64,000 bases of DNA from Streptomyces sp. NBC_01298 (GTDB lineage: Bacteria; Actinomycetota; Actinomycetes; Streptomycetales; Streptomycetaceae). The notes under the pieces are model-generated. The model saw only the letters and a list, made by a program, of their open reading frames with translations, was not told where the DNA came from and did not search any database. The stretch covers positions 5,022,001 through 5,086,000 of the forward strand of contig NZ_CP108414.1 of NCBI RefSeq assembly GCF_035978755.1, read 5' to 3'. The translations under genes and the position numbers were made by a program. Shown one piece after another: positions 16,344-25,091 of this stretch. Position 1 is the stretch's first letter. Each line of letters starts with the position of its first letter.

Positions 16344-16520
16344 TCTCCGGTTCCTTCCCGCCCCCTCGGGGGTTCGCTCGTCCGGCGACCCTAGCCTCGG
16401 TACGGGGGAAGCGGAATGGCGGGTCCGGTGCGGGGCTCCGGCATATGCCGTTATCGGGTGGGAAAGTCCGCGTCGACGAATGACGAACGTCACGGAACGG
16501 GGGGTGCGGCGTCCCGCCCT

Positions 16521-16632
16521 CCGAGACATCTCACCGAGACATTCGAGACATCTCACCGGGACATCCCCGCCGGGACATCCCACGGGGTCATCTCGCGGGG
16601 ACATCCCACCAGGACATCTCGCCGAGACGCCG
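16521..16632. repeat. Degenerate ~12-14-bp repeats (GGGACATCCCACC-like)
   Basis: The 330-bp gap between the phosphatase start and the NlpC/P60 stop holds eight or so copies of GACATC(T/C)C(A/C/G)CC with variable spacing. I see no gene in this gap. Confidence 0.7.
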
Positions 16633-16673
16633 GGACGGCTCCCCGTTCCCCGCCGGAGGCGTGCCGCCCGCCG

Positions 16674-17720
16674 TTACGCGTCCGGCCGGACCACGGCCTT
16701 GATCGGCATGGAGCCCGCGCCCGCCATGGTGACGTTGCGGCCGGGACGGGGGGCGTGGACCATCGCGCCGCCCCCGACGTACATCCCGACGTGGGTCGCG
16801 TCGTCGAAGTAGATGATCAGGTCGCCCGGCCGCATGTCCTTGATCGCGACCTTCGGCAGCCGCAGCTGCTCCTGCGAGGTGCGCGGGATCCGCTTGCCCG
16901 CCGCGAGCCAGGCCTGCGAGGTCAGCCCGGAGCAGTCGTACGAACCGGGTCCCTCGGCGCCCCACACGTACGGCTTCCCCATCTGGGCCGTCGCGAACTG
17001 CACGGCGCGCTTGCCGGCGTCGGTGGCCGCCGCGCCCGTGGAGCCGGTCATCGCGCCCGTGGACAGCCAGTCGGTCTGCGCCTTGTTCTGGGCTTCCGCC
17101 TCCAGCTGCAGCAGCCGGGCCTTCTGCTCGGCCTCCAGCTTGCTTTCGAGGTCCTCCGCCGCCTTGATCTTGTCCTCGACCTGCTTCTTCGCGGCCTCCT
17201 GCTTGACCCGGTTGGCTTCCAGGGTCTCCCAGTGGGCGCTCGCGTCCTTCGCGTACTGCTCCAAGTCGGTCTGGGTCCGGTTGAGTTCGGAGATCAGGTC
17301 CGAGGTGGCCTTCTCGCCCTGGCGCAGCCGGTCGTGGCCGTCGAGGAACTGGGTCGGGTCGTCGCTCAGGGCCAGTCGCACGCCGGGCGGCAGGCCGCCC
17401 GCGCGGTACTGGGCGCGGGCGGCGGCGCCCGCGCGGGTCTTCAGGGCGGTGATGCGGTTCTGGCCCGCGAGGACCAGGTTGGCGATCTCCACGATCCTGT
17501 CGGACTGCGCCTTGGCCTCGCTCTCCGCGAGGTTGAAGGCGTCCGTGGCGGTGCCGGCCTCGCGGTAGAGGCCCTCTATGTCCTTGCGGACCTGTTCCAG
17601 GGACTTCGGCTGGGGCTCCGGCGCCGCGAACGCGGTGCCGGCGAGCGCGCCGGGCGCGGACAGCAGCGCCATCGCGCAGAGCAGAGTGAGGGCGATCGAA
17701 CCGCGTCGTCGTTTCCTCAT
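16674..17720 (-). CDS. Secreted NlpC/P60 peptidoglycan endopeptidase with coiled-coil domain
   Basis: 348 residues from ATG 17720; a GTG five codons upstream lacks a ribosome site. A Sec signal peptide (RKRRR, hydrophobic core, AXA cleavage near AGTAFAA) precedes a long coiled coil (residues ~40-210), as in RipA-type hydrolases. The NlpC/P60 domain at the C-terminus has the catalytic Cys in GSYDCSGLTSQAW, the His in DDATHVGMYV and a downstream polar residue. It should cleave the D-Glu to diaminopimelate bond of cell-wall peptides. The coiled coil may block or localise the enzyme. It sits downstream of an oppositely unrelated methyltransferase and is probably monocistronic. Confidence 0.92.
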   Translation of the reverse strand: MRKRRRGSIALTLLCAMALLSAPGALAGTAFAAPEPQPKSLEQVRKDIEGLYREAGTATDAFNLAESEAKAQSDRIVEIANLVLAGQNRITALKTRAGAAARAQYRAGGLPPGVRLALSDDPTQFLDGHDRLRQGEKATSDLISELNRTQTDLEQYAKDASAHWETLEANRVKQEAAKKQVEDKIKAAEDLESKLEAEQKARLLQLEAEAQNKAQTDWLSTGAMTGSTGAAATDAGKRAVQFATAQMGKPYVWGAEGPGSYDCSGLTSQAWLAAGKRIPRTSQEQLRLPKVAIKDMRPGDLIIYFDDATHVGMYVGGGAMVHAPRPGRNVTMAGAGSMPIKAVVRPDA

Positions 17721-17881
17721 GGTCCCCCCAGACACCGGATTGATTAATCGTCAGTAACTTGTGACTGCCTTCGGGATGGTGCCACGAGTCGGTGAATTCC
17801 AACACCCTTGTGGATATCCATCCGATGCGTCCCGAACGACCCGCCGGCACCGGCAGCCCCGCCCGCCCCGGAGCCCGACGT

Positions 17882-18691
17882 TCACCCCGAAGGCCTCAAC
17901 GCTTCCCATCGCACCGTCAGTTCCCCCTGACGCCACCGCACCGGCCCGTCCGCCAGCGGCCAGTCACCGGCCAGGGCCCGCGCCGTCCGGATCCAGCGCT
18001 GCCGCGCCCCGTAGGAGGCGTACGGGGCCGCCGCCGCCCACGCCCGGTCGAAGTCGCGCAGGAACGCGTGCACCGGCTCGCCCGGCACGTTGCGGTGGAT
18101 CAGCGCCTTCGGCAGCCGCTCCGCCAGGTCGGACGGGCGCTCCAGGGAGCCCAGCCGGGTCGCGAAGGTCACCGTGCGCGCCCCTTCGGGCCCCAGCGCG
18201 ACCCAGACGTGGCGCCGCCCGATCTCGTCGCAGGTCCCCTCCACCAGCAGCCCGTCGGGAGCCAGCCGGGCACACAACCGCTCCCACACCGCCTCGACCT
18301 GCTCCTCGTCGTACTGGCGCAGCACGTTCGCGGCCCGGATCAGCGCCGGCCGCACCCCGCCCTCCAGCGGTACCTCGAAGCCGCCGTGCCGAAAGCTCAG
18401 GCCCTCCCGCTCGTACGGCTTCGCGCCCGCCACCCGGGCCGGTTCGATCTCGATGCCGACCACCCGCACCCGCGGAGCCGCCTCCCGCAGCCGGGCCAGC
18501 AGCTCCACCGCCGTCCAGGGCGCGGCCCCGTAGCCGAGGTCCACCGCCACCGGCTCGTCCGCGCGCCGCAGCGCCGGGCCGTGCGTCGCCGCGATCCAGC
18601 GGTCCATGCGGCGCAGGCGGTTCGGGTTCGTCGTCCCGCGGGTCACCGTGCCGACGGGGCGACGAGGGGGAGGGGTGGAGCGGGAGGCCAT
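17882..18691 (-). CDS. Class I SAM-dependent methyltransferase-like protein
   Basis: 269 residues. Motif I reads VAVDLGYGAAPWTAVELLAR, followed by an acidic strand end VVGIEIEPARV and later ANVLRQYDEEQV. The post-motifs are weak. An N-terminal basic stretch (NPNRLRRMDRW) is typical of this Streptomyces family, which is found upstream of and divergent from mshA. Substrate unknown. The ATG shares a 163-bp intergenic region with mshA. Confidence 0.8.
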   Translation of the reverse strand: MASRSTPPPRRPVGTVTRGTTNPNRLRRMDRWIAATHGPALRRADEPVAVDLGYGAAPWTAVELLARLREAAPRVRVVGIEIEPARVAGAKPYEREGLSFRHGGFEVPLEGGVRPALIRAANVLRQYDEEQVEAVWERLCARLAPDGLLVEGTCDEIGRRHVWVALGPEGARTVTFATRLGSLERPSDLAERLPKALIHRNVPGEPVHAFLRDFDRAWAAAAPYASYGARQRWIRTARALAGDWPLADGPVRWRQGELTVRWEALRPSG

Positions 18692-18761
18692 GTGCAGAGA
18701 GTAAGCGGAGGGTTCCCGCGCGATAAAAATCCGGGACGGGGGCAGGAAAACCGGCGGTCCC

Positions 18762-18788
18762 GGAATGCGGGGGACGGCCGTCCGGGTT
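18762..18788 (+). promoter_or_regulatory. Sigma-R type promoter of mshA
   Basis: GGAAT (18762-18766), 19 nt, then GTT (18786-18788), matching the SigR consensus GGAAT-N18/19-GTT. mshA is a known SigR target in S. coelicolor, which supports the assignment. Confidence 0.75.
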
Positions 18789-18854
18789 GCACTCCTAGAA
18801 GAGCGCCCACAGCGCTCTGCGTGTCATGCCGTCCGAGCGAGAGGAACTGCTCCC

Positions 18855-20243
18855 TTGAGCCAGTACGTGTCCCGCATCGGCGGCAGCATCGGCGGCCGGT
18901 TCGCCGCGGCCCGCTCAGGCACCCGGCACGAGCCGCCGCGCCTGCGCCTGCCCGCCGGCGTCGGCGGGCACCGCAAGCCGCGCCGCGTCGCCATGCTCAG
19001 CGTGCACACCTCACCGCTGCACCAGCCCGGCACCGGTGACGCCGGCGGGATGAACGTCTACATCGTCGAGCTGGCCCGGCGCCTCGCGGCGATCAACATC
19101 GAGGTCGAGATCTTCACCCGGGCCACCACCGGCGGCCTGCCGCCCGTGGTCGAGCTCGCGCCCGGAGTCCTCGTACGGCACGTGGACGCGGGCCCGTACG
19201 AGGGCCTCGCCAAGGAGGAGCTGCCGGCCCAGCTGTGCGCCTTCACCCACGGCGTCATGCAGGCCTGGGCCCGCCACCGCCCCGGCTACTACGACCTGGT
19301 CCACTCCCACTACTGGCTCTCCGGCCACGTCGGCTGGCTCGCCGCCGAGCGCTGGGGCGTCCCGCTCGTGCACGCCATGCACACCATGGCCAAGGTCAAG
19401 AACGCGGCGCTCGCCGAGGGCGACACCCCCGAGCCCGCCGCCCGCGTCATCGGCGAGACGCAGATCGTCGACGCCGCCGACCGGCTCATCGCGAACACCG
19501 CCGAGGAGGCGGACGAGCTCGTCCGCCACTACGCGGCCGACCCCGGCAAGGTCGCCGTCGTCCACCCCGGCGTGAACCTGGAGCGCTTCACCGTCGGCGA
19601 CGGCCGCGCCGCCGCCCGGGCCCGCCTCGGGCTGCCGCAGGACGCCGTCATCCCGCTGTTCGCGGGCCGCATCCAGCCCCTGAAGGCCCCCGACATCCTG
19701 CTGCGCGCCGTCGCCGAGCTCGTGGACCGGGAGCCGGCGCTGCGCTCCCGCCTCTTCGTGCCCGTCGTCGGCGGGCCGAGCGGCAGCGGGCTCGCGAAGC
19801 CGGAGGGGCTGCAGAAGCTCGCCGCGAAGCTCGGCATCGCGGACCTCGTGCACTTCCACCCGCCGGTGGCGCAGGACGCGCTCGCGGACTGGTTCCGGGC
19901 GGCGTCCGTGCTGGTCATGCCCTCGTACAACGAGTCCTTCGGGCTGGTCGCCATAGAGGCGCAGGCCACCGGCACGCCGGTGCTGGCCGCGGCCGTCGGC
20001 GGGCTGCCCGTCGCCGTCGACGACGGGGTGACGGGGATCCTCGTACCCGGCCACGACCCGGTGGACTACGCCCGCCAGCTCAGGCGCTTCGTGGACGAGC
20101 CGGGCCTCGCGGACCGGATGGGCGCGGCGGCCGCGCGGCACGCGCAGTTCTTCGGCTGGGACACCGCCGCGAGCGGCACGGCCGACGTGTACACGGGGGC
20201 GATGCACGATCACCGCCGTCACGTACGCTCCCACCATGGCTGA
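18855..20243 (+). CDS. mshA: MshA, D-inositol-3-phosphate glycosyltransferase
   Basis: 462 residues. It makes GlcNAc-inositol phosphate from UDP-GlcNAc and 1-L-myo-inositol 3-phosphate, the first committed step of mycothiol synthesis. GT4 fold: N-terminal [31 protein letters not shown], then the UDP-sugar domain with [12 protein letters not shown] and the E-x7-E motif [23 protein letters not shown] 18855 begins MSQYVSR as in S. coelicolor MshA; a GTG at 18867 is the alternative. The SigR-type promoter upstream links it to thiol stress. It overlaps the YbjN-like gene by eight bases. Confidence 0.95.
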   Translation: MSQYVSRIGGSIGGRFAAARSGTRHEPPRLRLPAGVGGHRKPRRVAMLSVHTSPLHQPGTGDAGGMNVYIVELARRLAAINIEVEIFTRATTGGLPPVVELAPGVLVRHVDAGPYEGLAKEELPAQLCAFTHGVMQAWARHRPGYYDLVHSHYWLSGHVGWLAAERWGVPLVHAMHTMAKVKNAALAEGDTPEPAARVIGETQIVDAADRLIANTAEEADELVRHYAADPGKVAVVHPGVNLERFTVGDGRAAARARLGLPQDAVIPLFAGRIQPLKAPDILLRAVAELVDREPALRSRLFVPVVGGPSGSGLAKPEGLQKLAAKLGIADLVHFHPPVAQDALADWFRAASVLVMPSYNESFGLVAIEAQATGTPVLAAAVGGLPVAVDDGVTGILVPGHDPVDYARQLRRFVDEPGLADRMGAAAARHAQFFGWDTAASGTADVYTGAMHDHRRHVRSHHG

Positions 20244-20751
20244 CGCTGACGTCCACGGGATCATCGAAGCGACGCTGACCGGCGCGGAACTGAGCTGGGA
20301 GAGCCCCGCGCCGGGCTCGTACGTGGTCCAGCTCCCCGGCACCCGCAAGCTGAGCACCACCTGCTCGCTCAAGGCCGGGAAGCACTCCCTGTCGGTGAAC
20401 GCCTTCGTGATCCGGCACCCGGACGAGAACGAGGCCGGCGTCCACCGCTGGCTGCTGGAGCGCAACCTCAAGCTCTACGGCCTGGCCTACGCGGTCGACG
20501 CGCTCGGCGACGTCTACCTGACGGCCCGCCTCCCGCTGTCGGTGATCACCCCCGACGACCTGGACCGGCTGCTCGGCACGGTCCTGGAGGCGGCGGACGG
20601 GGCCTTCAACACCCTGCTGGAGCTGGGCTTCGCGAGCGCGATCCGGCGGGAGTACGAGTGGCGGGTCTCGCGGGGCGAGTCCACGCGCAACCTGGACGCC
20701 TTCAAGAACCTGACGCAGCCGTCGGGGACGGCGGCTGCGAAGCCGGAGTAG
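20236..20751 (+). CDS. YbjN domain protein
   Basis: 171 residues starting inside the mshA stop region (8-bp overlap), so translation is coupled. The fold is that of YbjN/type III chaperone-like proteins: an alpha helix, [40 protein letters not shown] and [14 protein letters not shown]. These proteins are small cytoplasmic dimers often found near mshA in actinobacteria. A chaperone-like role is inferred only from the fold. Its final codons reach the MFS gene, which converges 4 bp away. Confidence 0.85.
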   Translation: MADADVHGIIEATLTGAELSWESPAPGSYVVQLPGTRKLSTTCSLKAGKHSLSVNAFVIRHPDENEAGVHRWLLERNLKLYGLAYAVDALGDVYLTARLPLSVITPDDLDRLLGTVLEAADGAFNTLLELGFASAIRREYEWRVSRGESTRNLDAFKNLTQPSGTAAAKPE

Positions 20752-20755
20752 GGGC

Positions 20756-22045
20756 TCAGGCGGCCGGAGCCACCGGAGCCACCGGAGCCACCGGAGCCGT
20801 CGGAGCGACGACCTCCACGACCGCCCCCGTTCCCGGCTCCGCAACGGGGAGCCCCCTCATCAGCAGCCAGTAGCCCCCCGCGGCGATGGTCCCCAGGACC
20901 GCCGTCGCGCCCCACAGCCAGCCCGCGCCGAAGTGCTCGATCGCGAAGCCCGCCATCAGCGGCGCGATCAGCGAGGCCACCGCCCACGACAGCGTGTACA
21001 TGCCCTGGTAGCGGCCGCGCCCGTGCGTCGGGGAGAGCCGCGCGACCAGGCCCATCTGGGTCGGGGAGTTCACGATCTCGGCCAGCGTCCACACGCAGAC
21101 GGTCAGCGACAGGCTCCACACCGAGCCGCCGAAGGCCGTCAGCCCGAACCCGTACCCGGCCAGCAGCGCCGAGATGACCAGCAGCTTCTGCGGATCGCGG
21201 TGCTCGATGAACCGGGTGACCGGGATCTGCAGCACCACGATCAGCACGCCGTTCACGGCGGCGACCAGCCCGTAGTCCACGGTGGAGAACCCGGCCGCGC
21301 CCATCGCGAGCGGCAGCCCGAACGAGCCCTGCATGAAGATCAGCGAGATCAGGAACGACAGCCCGACCACACCCATGAACCGCCCGTCCCGCAGCACCGT
21401 CCCCAGGCCGATCTCGGGCTCGGCGGCCGCCTTCTCCGCCGCCGTCTTCTCGGGCCGGGACTCCGGGAGCTTGAGGTAGACGAGCACCGCGCACACCAGC
21501 GTCAGGGCCGCCTCGCCGAGGAACCCGGCCAGGTAGCTGTACTCGGCGACGAAGCCCGCCACGGTCGAGCTGACGGCGAAGCCGAGGTTGATGGCCCAGT
21601 AGTTCAGCGCGAAGGCCCGTACCCGGTCCTCCGGGCGGACGATGTCCGCCATCATCGCCTGCACCGCGGGCCGCGAGGCGTTGGAGGTCATGCCGACCAG
21701 CAGCGCCACCGCGGCGATCGCCGCCGGATGCTCCATGAACCCGAGCAGCGCCACCGAGAACGCGGTCGACGCCTGCGCCGCCATCAGCGTGGGCCGCCGG
21801 CCCAGCCGGTCGGTGAGCACGCCGGCGACGAGGGAGGACACCACACCGCCGAGCCCGTGCAGGGCCACCACAAGTCCCACGAAGGAGGCCGAATAGCCCC
21901 GTTCCAGGGTCAGGTACAAGGTCATGAATGTGGCGACGAAGGCCCCGAGCCTGTTGACCAGCGTGCTCGTCCAGAGCCACCAGAACTCCCGGGGCAGTCC
22001 CGCCACGCTCTCGCGCGCGGCCCGTCTCAGACTGGCAACGGACAT
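20756..22045 (-). CDS. MFS transporter
   Basis: 429 residues from ATG 22045, with twelve hydrophobic segments. The loop 2-3 motif is DRLGRRPTLM, typical of drug/proton antiporters, and the N-terminus is LRRAARESVAGLPREFWWLW. The C-terminal tail ends in VAPVAPVAPVAPAA, encoded by a 9-bp repeat (20762-20797), likely disordered. The substrate is unknown; a multidrug or small-metabolite exporter is likely. It converges with the YbjN gene and is divergent from gpmA across 164 bp. Confidence 0.88.
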   Translation of the reverse strand: MSVASLRRAARESVAGLPREFWWLWTSTLVNRLGAFVATFMTLYLTLERGYSASFVGLVVALHGLGGVVSSLVAGVLTDRLGRRPTLMAAQASTAFSVALLGFMEHPAAIAAVALLVGMTSNASRPAVQAMMADIVRPEDRVRAFALNYWAINLGFAVSSTVAGFVAEYSYLAGFLGEAALTLVCAVLVYLKLPESRPEKTAAEKAAAEPEIGLGTVLRDGRFMGVVGLSFLISLIFMQGSFGLPLAMGAAGFSTVDYGLVAAVNGVLIVVLQIPVTRFIEHRDPQKLLVISALLAGYGFGLTAFGGSVWSLSLTVCVWTLAEIVNSPTQMGLVARLSPTHGRGRYQGMYTLSWAVASLIAPLMAGFAIEHFGAGWLWGATAVLGTIAAGGYWLLMRGLPVAEPGTGAVVEVVAPTAPVAPVAPVAPAA

Positions 22046-22209
22046 ATGGAATCCCCCCGCAGGTGTAAGCGTCCCTCTACTGGTTCGCACCCTACGGATC
22101 CGGGTGTTCGGGAGCCACTGGATTGACGGCTGGCGTCAATCGGGGGACCGTCCCACATGCCGTACACACCGCGCGCGAGGGGGCGGGTGTGTCCATTAGG
22201 CTCGTACGC

Positions 22210-22971
22210 ATGGCCGACGCACCGTACAAGCTGATCCTCCTCCGCCACGGCGAGAGCGAATGGAACGCGAAGAACCTGTTCACCGGCTGGGTGGACGTCA
22301 ATCTCAACGAGAAGGGCGAGAAGGAGGCGATCCGCGGCGGTGAGCTGCTCAAGGACGCCGGTCTGCTCCCCGACGTCGTGCACACCTCGCTCCAGAAGCG
22401 CGCGATCCGCACCGCGCAGATGGCGCTGGAGGCAGCCGACCGCCACTGGATCCCGGTCCACCGCTCCTGGCGCCTCAACGAGCGCCACTACGGCGCCCTC
22501 CAGGGCAAGGACAAGGCCCAGACCCTCGCCGAGTTCGGCGAGGAGCAGTTCATGCTGTGGCGCCGCTCGTACGACACCCCGCCGCCGGCGCTCGAAGACG
22601 GTACGGAGTTCTCGCAGTCCGGGGACCCGCGCTACGCCTCCATCCCGCCGGAGCTGCGCCCGCGTACCGAGTGCCTCAAGGACGTCGTCGTCCGCATGCT
22701 CCCGTACTGGTACGACGCGATCGTCCCGGACCTGCTGGACGGCCACACCGTCCTGGTCGCCGCGCACGGCAACTCCCTGCGCGCGCTGGTCAAGCACCTC
22801 GACGGGGTCTCCGACGCCGACATCGCGGGCCTGAACATCCCGACCGGCATCCCGCTCTCCTACGAGCTGGACGCCGACTTCAAGCCCCTCAACCCGGGCG
22901 GCACCTACCTCGACCCGGACGCCGCCGCGGCCGCCATCGAGGCCGTCAAGAACCAGGGCAAGAAGAAGTAG
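22210..22971 (+). CDS. gpmA: 2,3-bisphosphoglycerate-dependent phosphoglycerate mutase
   Basis: 253 residues. It interconverts 3- and 2-phosphoglycerate in glycolysis. The catalytic phosphohistidine is in [10 protein letters not shown] (His ~11) and the second is in [15 protein letters not shown]-x-R-x-L-N-E-R-H-Y-G and the family-specific insertion after residue 100 are present. It is the full length of bacterial GpmA. ATG 22210 is chosen from the conserved [15 protein letters not shown] start. A perfect 15-bp hairpin terminator follows directly. Confidence 0.96.
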   Translation: MADAPYKLILLRHGESEWNAKNLFTGWVDVNLNEKGEKEAIRGGELLKDAGLLPDVVHTSLQKRAIRTAQMALEAADRHWIPVHRSWRLNERHYGALQGKDKAQTLAEFGEEQFMLWRRSYDTPPPALEDGTEFSQSGDPRYASIPPELRPRTECLKDVVVRMLPYWYDAIVPDLLDGHTVLVAAHGNSLRALVKHLDGVSDADIAGLNIPTGIPLSYELDADFKPLNPGGTYLDPDAAAAAIEAVKNQGKKK

Positions 22972-22983
22972 CACCAGCGACCT

Positions 22984-23018
22984 GCCCCCGGTCCGCGCAC
23001 ACCGCGCGGACCGGGGGC
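22984..23018 (+). terminator. Hairpin terminator of gpmA
   Basis: Perfect 15-bp arms (GCCCCCGGTCCGCGC and complement, 22984-22998 / 23004-23018), loop of 5 nt. Confidence 0.9.
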
Positions 23019-23095
23019 ATTCGTCTGCCCTGCCGCGAGCGGCCCGCGCATCGCGGCGATCGAGTCCACGGAATCGGGGGCGGATCGCCGGCCTC

Positions 23096-23380
23096 GTGAT
23101 CGACGCCAGGGTGGTGGACGAGGACCTCCGGTGGGAACCGGTGCGCTTGGACCTGTTCGGAGTGCGGCTGTTCCGGATCGACGAGAGCCGCGGCTTCGCC
23201 TGGGTCCTCTGCGATCCCCCGCAGTTCACCCGCTTCGACGGCCGGTTGCAGGTCGGCCTGTGCGCCGAGCGCTTCGACGGCCCGCCCCCGGCGAACGAGC
23301 GGGAGGTCTTCGAGGGCTCCGAGTTGGTGTTCGCCGCGGCCGGCGGCAGTTGGAGTGCCCTCCACCCCTGGGAATCATGA
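23096..23380 (+). CDS. Hypothetical protein, 94 residues
   Basis: GTG start at 23096, no clear Shine-Dalgarno. The product is acidic and balanced (RLDLFGVRLFRIDESRGFAW, then RFDGRLQVGLCAERFDG, SWSALHPW). It looks like a small globular beta protein rather than a shadow frame. I do not recognise a family. It lies in a variable patch with a pseudogene and other small hypotheticals, so it may be lineage-specific. Confidence 0.5.
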   Translation: MIDARVVDEDLRWEPVRLDLFGVRLFRIDESRGFAWVLCDPPQFTRFDGRLQVGLCAERFDGPPPANEREVFEGSELVFAAAGGSWSALHPWES

Positions 23381-23442
23381 CGCGGTCCTGCCGGGGGACT
23401 CGTACCACCGTTCCGACCCAACGGGAGCCGTAGGGACGGACA

Positions 23443-23772
23443 TTGGACCGACTGGCGATCGGCGCCCCGGACGCCTCCGTGAACGCCAAGGGCGCGGACG
23501 GCGCCACCACCGCCACGGCCGCGGCGAGCTACGTGACCGTCTCCTCCAGCGGCCCGTACAACGCGCCCGGCCTGCCCGCGCCCGCCGGCACGTTCCGCAT
23601 CCCCTCGCTGCTCAAGGTCACCGACCTGAACAACGACAAGCAGCCCGAGCTCGCCTTCGCGGTCGCGGCGACGGCACGAAGGACGGCAAGGTCGCCGGCG
23701 CCGCGCCCACCCGCGTCGTCAAGCCGCCGACCGACGCGCAGGTCACGACAGGCCCCTGTTCGGCACGCTCGC
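23443..23772 (+). pseudogene. FG-GAP/VCBS repeat protein remnant (frameshifted)
   Basis: The frame from 23443 encodes a recognisable FG-GAP blade: DRLAIGAPDASVNAKGADG, then FRIPSLLKVTDLNNDKQPEL and AFAV. It is then shifted: the sequel GDGTKDGKVAGAAPTRVV lies in another frame from about 23669. No signal peptide or start context is present. This is the remnant of a longer secreted beta-propeller protein. Confidence 0.6.
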
Positions 23773-23868
23773 CCGCTGACAGGTCGCCGACCACTCGACC
23801 GAGCCCGTTCTCCGGGAAGCCCCCGAACCTGCCGGCCCTCGGAGGAGGGGGGCTTCTCGTTGCCCGGC

Positions 23869-24171
23869 TCAGGCGCCGCCGGTCACGCCGGGGACGACGA
23901 AGCGCCTGTGCAGGGGGGAGATGGCCACCTGAGGGTCGCCCTGGACGCCCAGTTCCCCCTTGATCACGGGGGCGATCCGGTCGGCGATGAATCGGGTGAA
24001 CTGGTCCTCCGACTCCCAGATGTCGTGTGCGTGGAAGCCGTCGTCGGCGAACCAGCTGGTGTGCAGCACCAGCCCGTCGGGAACGTCCTCCTCCCAGCCC
24101 ACGCGGGCACGGGCGGCGTCGTACAACTCGGGTGTGAGCTCGGACCATGCAAGGTTCATCGCGATTGCCAC
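23869..24171 (-). CDS. Hypothetical small protein (dimeric alpha/beta barrel-like)
   Basis: 100 residues. GTG 24171 is preferred because GGGAGAAC lies 6-7 nt upstream; ATG 24159 is possible. The sequence LVLHTSWFADDGFHAHDIWE, EDQFTRFIADRIAPVIKGEL has the beta-alpha pattern and the W-E-S-E-D-Q-F motif often seen in antibiotic-biosynthesis-monooxygenase-like (ABM) folds. Such proteins may be monooxygenases or have no enzyme activity. Function unproven. Confidence 0.65.
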   Translation of the reverse strand: MAIAMNLAWSELTPELYDAARARVGWEEDVPDGLVLHTSWFADDGFHAHDIWESEDQFTRFIADRIAPVIKGELGVQGDPQVAISPLHRRFVVPGVTGGA

Positions 24172-24337
24172 GGCGGTTCTCCCAGTCACCTCGGGTGCCG
24201 CGGGCTGCGCGGCACGGCATGACGACGCTAAGCAGGACGGGAGGGCCGGGCATTTCGGAGCGGGCATTCGGACGCAGGCGGCGGCGTGGCGGCGCCAGGG
24301 GGCGCTGAAGCGTGGTGACATCCGTGTCCGGCGGTCG

Positions 24338-24664
24338 TCACGGTGCGGGGCGGGGGAGCGGCCCCCGGTCCGCCGGCGGGCCCGGCGGGCGGGGCCGCGT
24401 CGCACGTTCGGCGATCTTGCGGTCCATCTCCGCGCGCCACGCGGCCGCGTTGCTGCCGTCGATCTGGCCGGCGAAGGCGCGGTACGCCGCGGCCACGAGC
24501 GCGTCCGGGGCGTTCGGGCGGGCGCGTGCGATGGCCCACAGGGCGTTCTCCGTCGGGGTGTCGAGCCCCGTTTCGGTGCGGACGCCGCGCCCCGACAGCA
24601 CGTTGGTCAGGACACTCTCGAAGTTGCGCCGCAACTGTTCCTGGCTGGGGTGGCCGTAGCGCAT
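24338..24664 (-). CDS. Hypothetical protein, 108 residues
   Basis: Begins MRYGHPSQEQLRRNFESVLT, with AAGGAG about 12 nt upstream of the ATG. It is helical and charged over residues 1-90, with a Pro-rich tail. The helix pattern NALWAIARARPNAPDALVAA is unlike a shadow frame. No family is recognised. It follows the cysteine-rich mini-gene on the same strand, with a strong terminator between them, so the two are separate units. Confidence 0.6.
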   Translation of the reverse strand: MRYGHPSQEQLRRNFESVLTNVLSGRGVRTETGLDTPTENALWAIARARPNAPDALVAAAYRAFAGQIDGSNAAAWRAEMDRKIAERATRPRPPGPPADRGPLPRPAP

Positions 24665-24695
24665 GGCCGTCTCCGTCTCCTTCTCGATGGGGTCG

Positions 24696-24742
24696 ACGCG
24701 AAGGGCCCCGGCCGACGCGATGTCGGACGGGGCCCTTCGCGT
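24696..24742 (-). terminator. Long hairpin terminator of the Cys-rich gene
   Basis: 21-bp arms with one mismatch (24696-24716 / 24722-24742), loop of 5 nt; lies just downstream of the Cys-rich ORF. Confidence 0.88.
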
Positions 24743-24764
24743 ACGGGTGGCCGGGTGGGCGGCC

Positions 24765-24917
24765 TCAGCCGCCGCACTGGCAGGGGGCGCCGGACTGGCA
24801 GCCGCAGCCGCAGCCCGAGCCGCAGCCGCAGGCCGCGAGCAGGGGCAAGCTCAGGCGCAGGCCCTCCGGGGGCTGCGCTTCCTGCTCCGGGGTGATGGGG
24901 ACGGGGGAATCGGGCAT
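24765..24917 (-). CDS. Cysteine-rich 50-residue protein
   Basis: ATG 24917 has an excellent AGGAGGATCC ribosome site. The first half is acidic/Pro-rich (PDSPVPITPEQEAQPPEG); the second half is LRLSLPLLAACGCGSGCG, then a Cys-rich end with a total of seven Cys in 21 residues, and it finishes QCGG. There is no signal peptide at the N-terminus. It could bind metal like a tiny metallothionein, or be a ribosomal-peptide precursor with a leader and a Cys-rich core. No modifying enzyme is next to it, so metal binding is the simpler guess. A strong terminator follows. Confidence 0.7.
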   Translation of the reverse strand: MPDSPVPITPEQEAQPPEGLRLSLPLLAACGCGSGCGCGCQSGAPCQCGG

Positions 24918-25028
24918 GGATCCTCCTCGTAGGCGTTTGGCCTTCGCCCTCATTCATGCCCAGCCGGGCCCCCGCGTCAACGGCGCATTGGGGGCTCGTT
25001 GTTGATCCAGCCCGTGAGGGGGGTTAAG

Positions 25029-25072
25029 CCCTGCCGGTCCAGCCCCTGCCGGTCCAGCCCCTGCCGGTCCGG
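25029..25072. repeat. 14-bp tandem repeat CCCTGCCGGTCCAG (3 units)
   Basis: Three near-identical units lie between the Cys-rich gene and phoU. Confidence 0.8.
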
Positions 25073-25091
25073 CTTCCCTCGGCCCTCCGGC

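Noticed and set aside
17721..17881. Possible c-di-AMP (ydaO) riboswitch upstream of the NlpC/P60 gene
   Set aside because: Only ~160 nt are available and I could not find the conserved ydaO core; no support.
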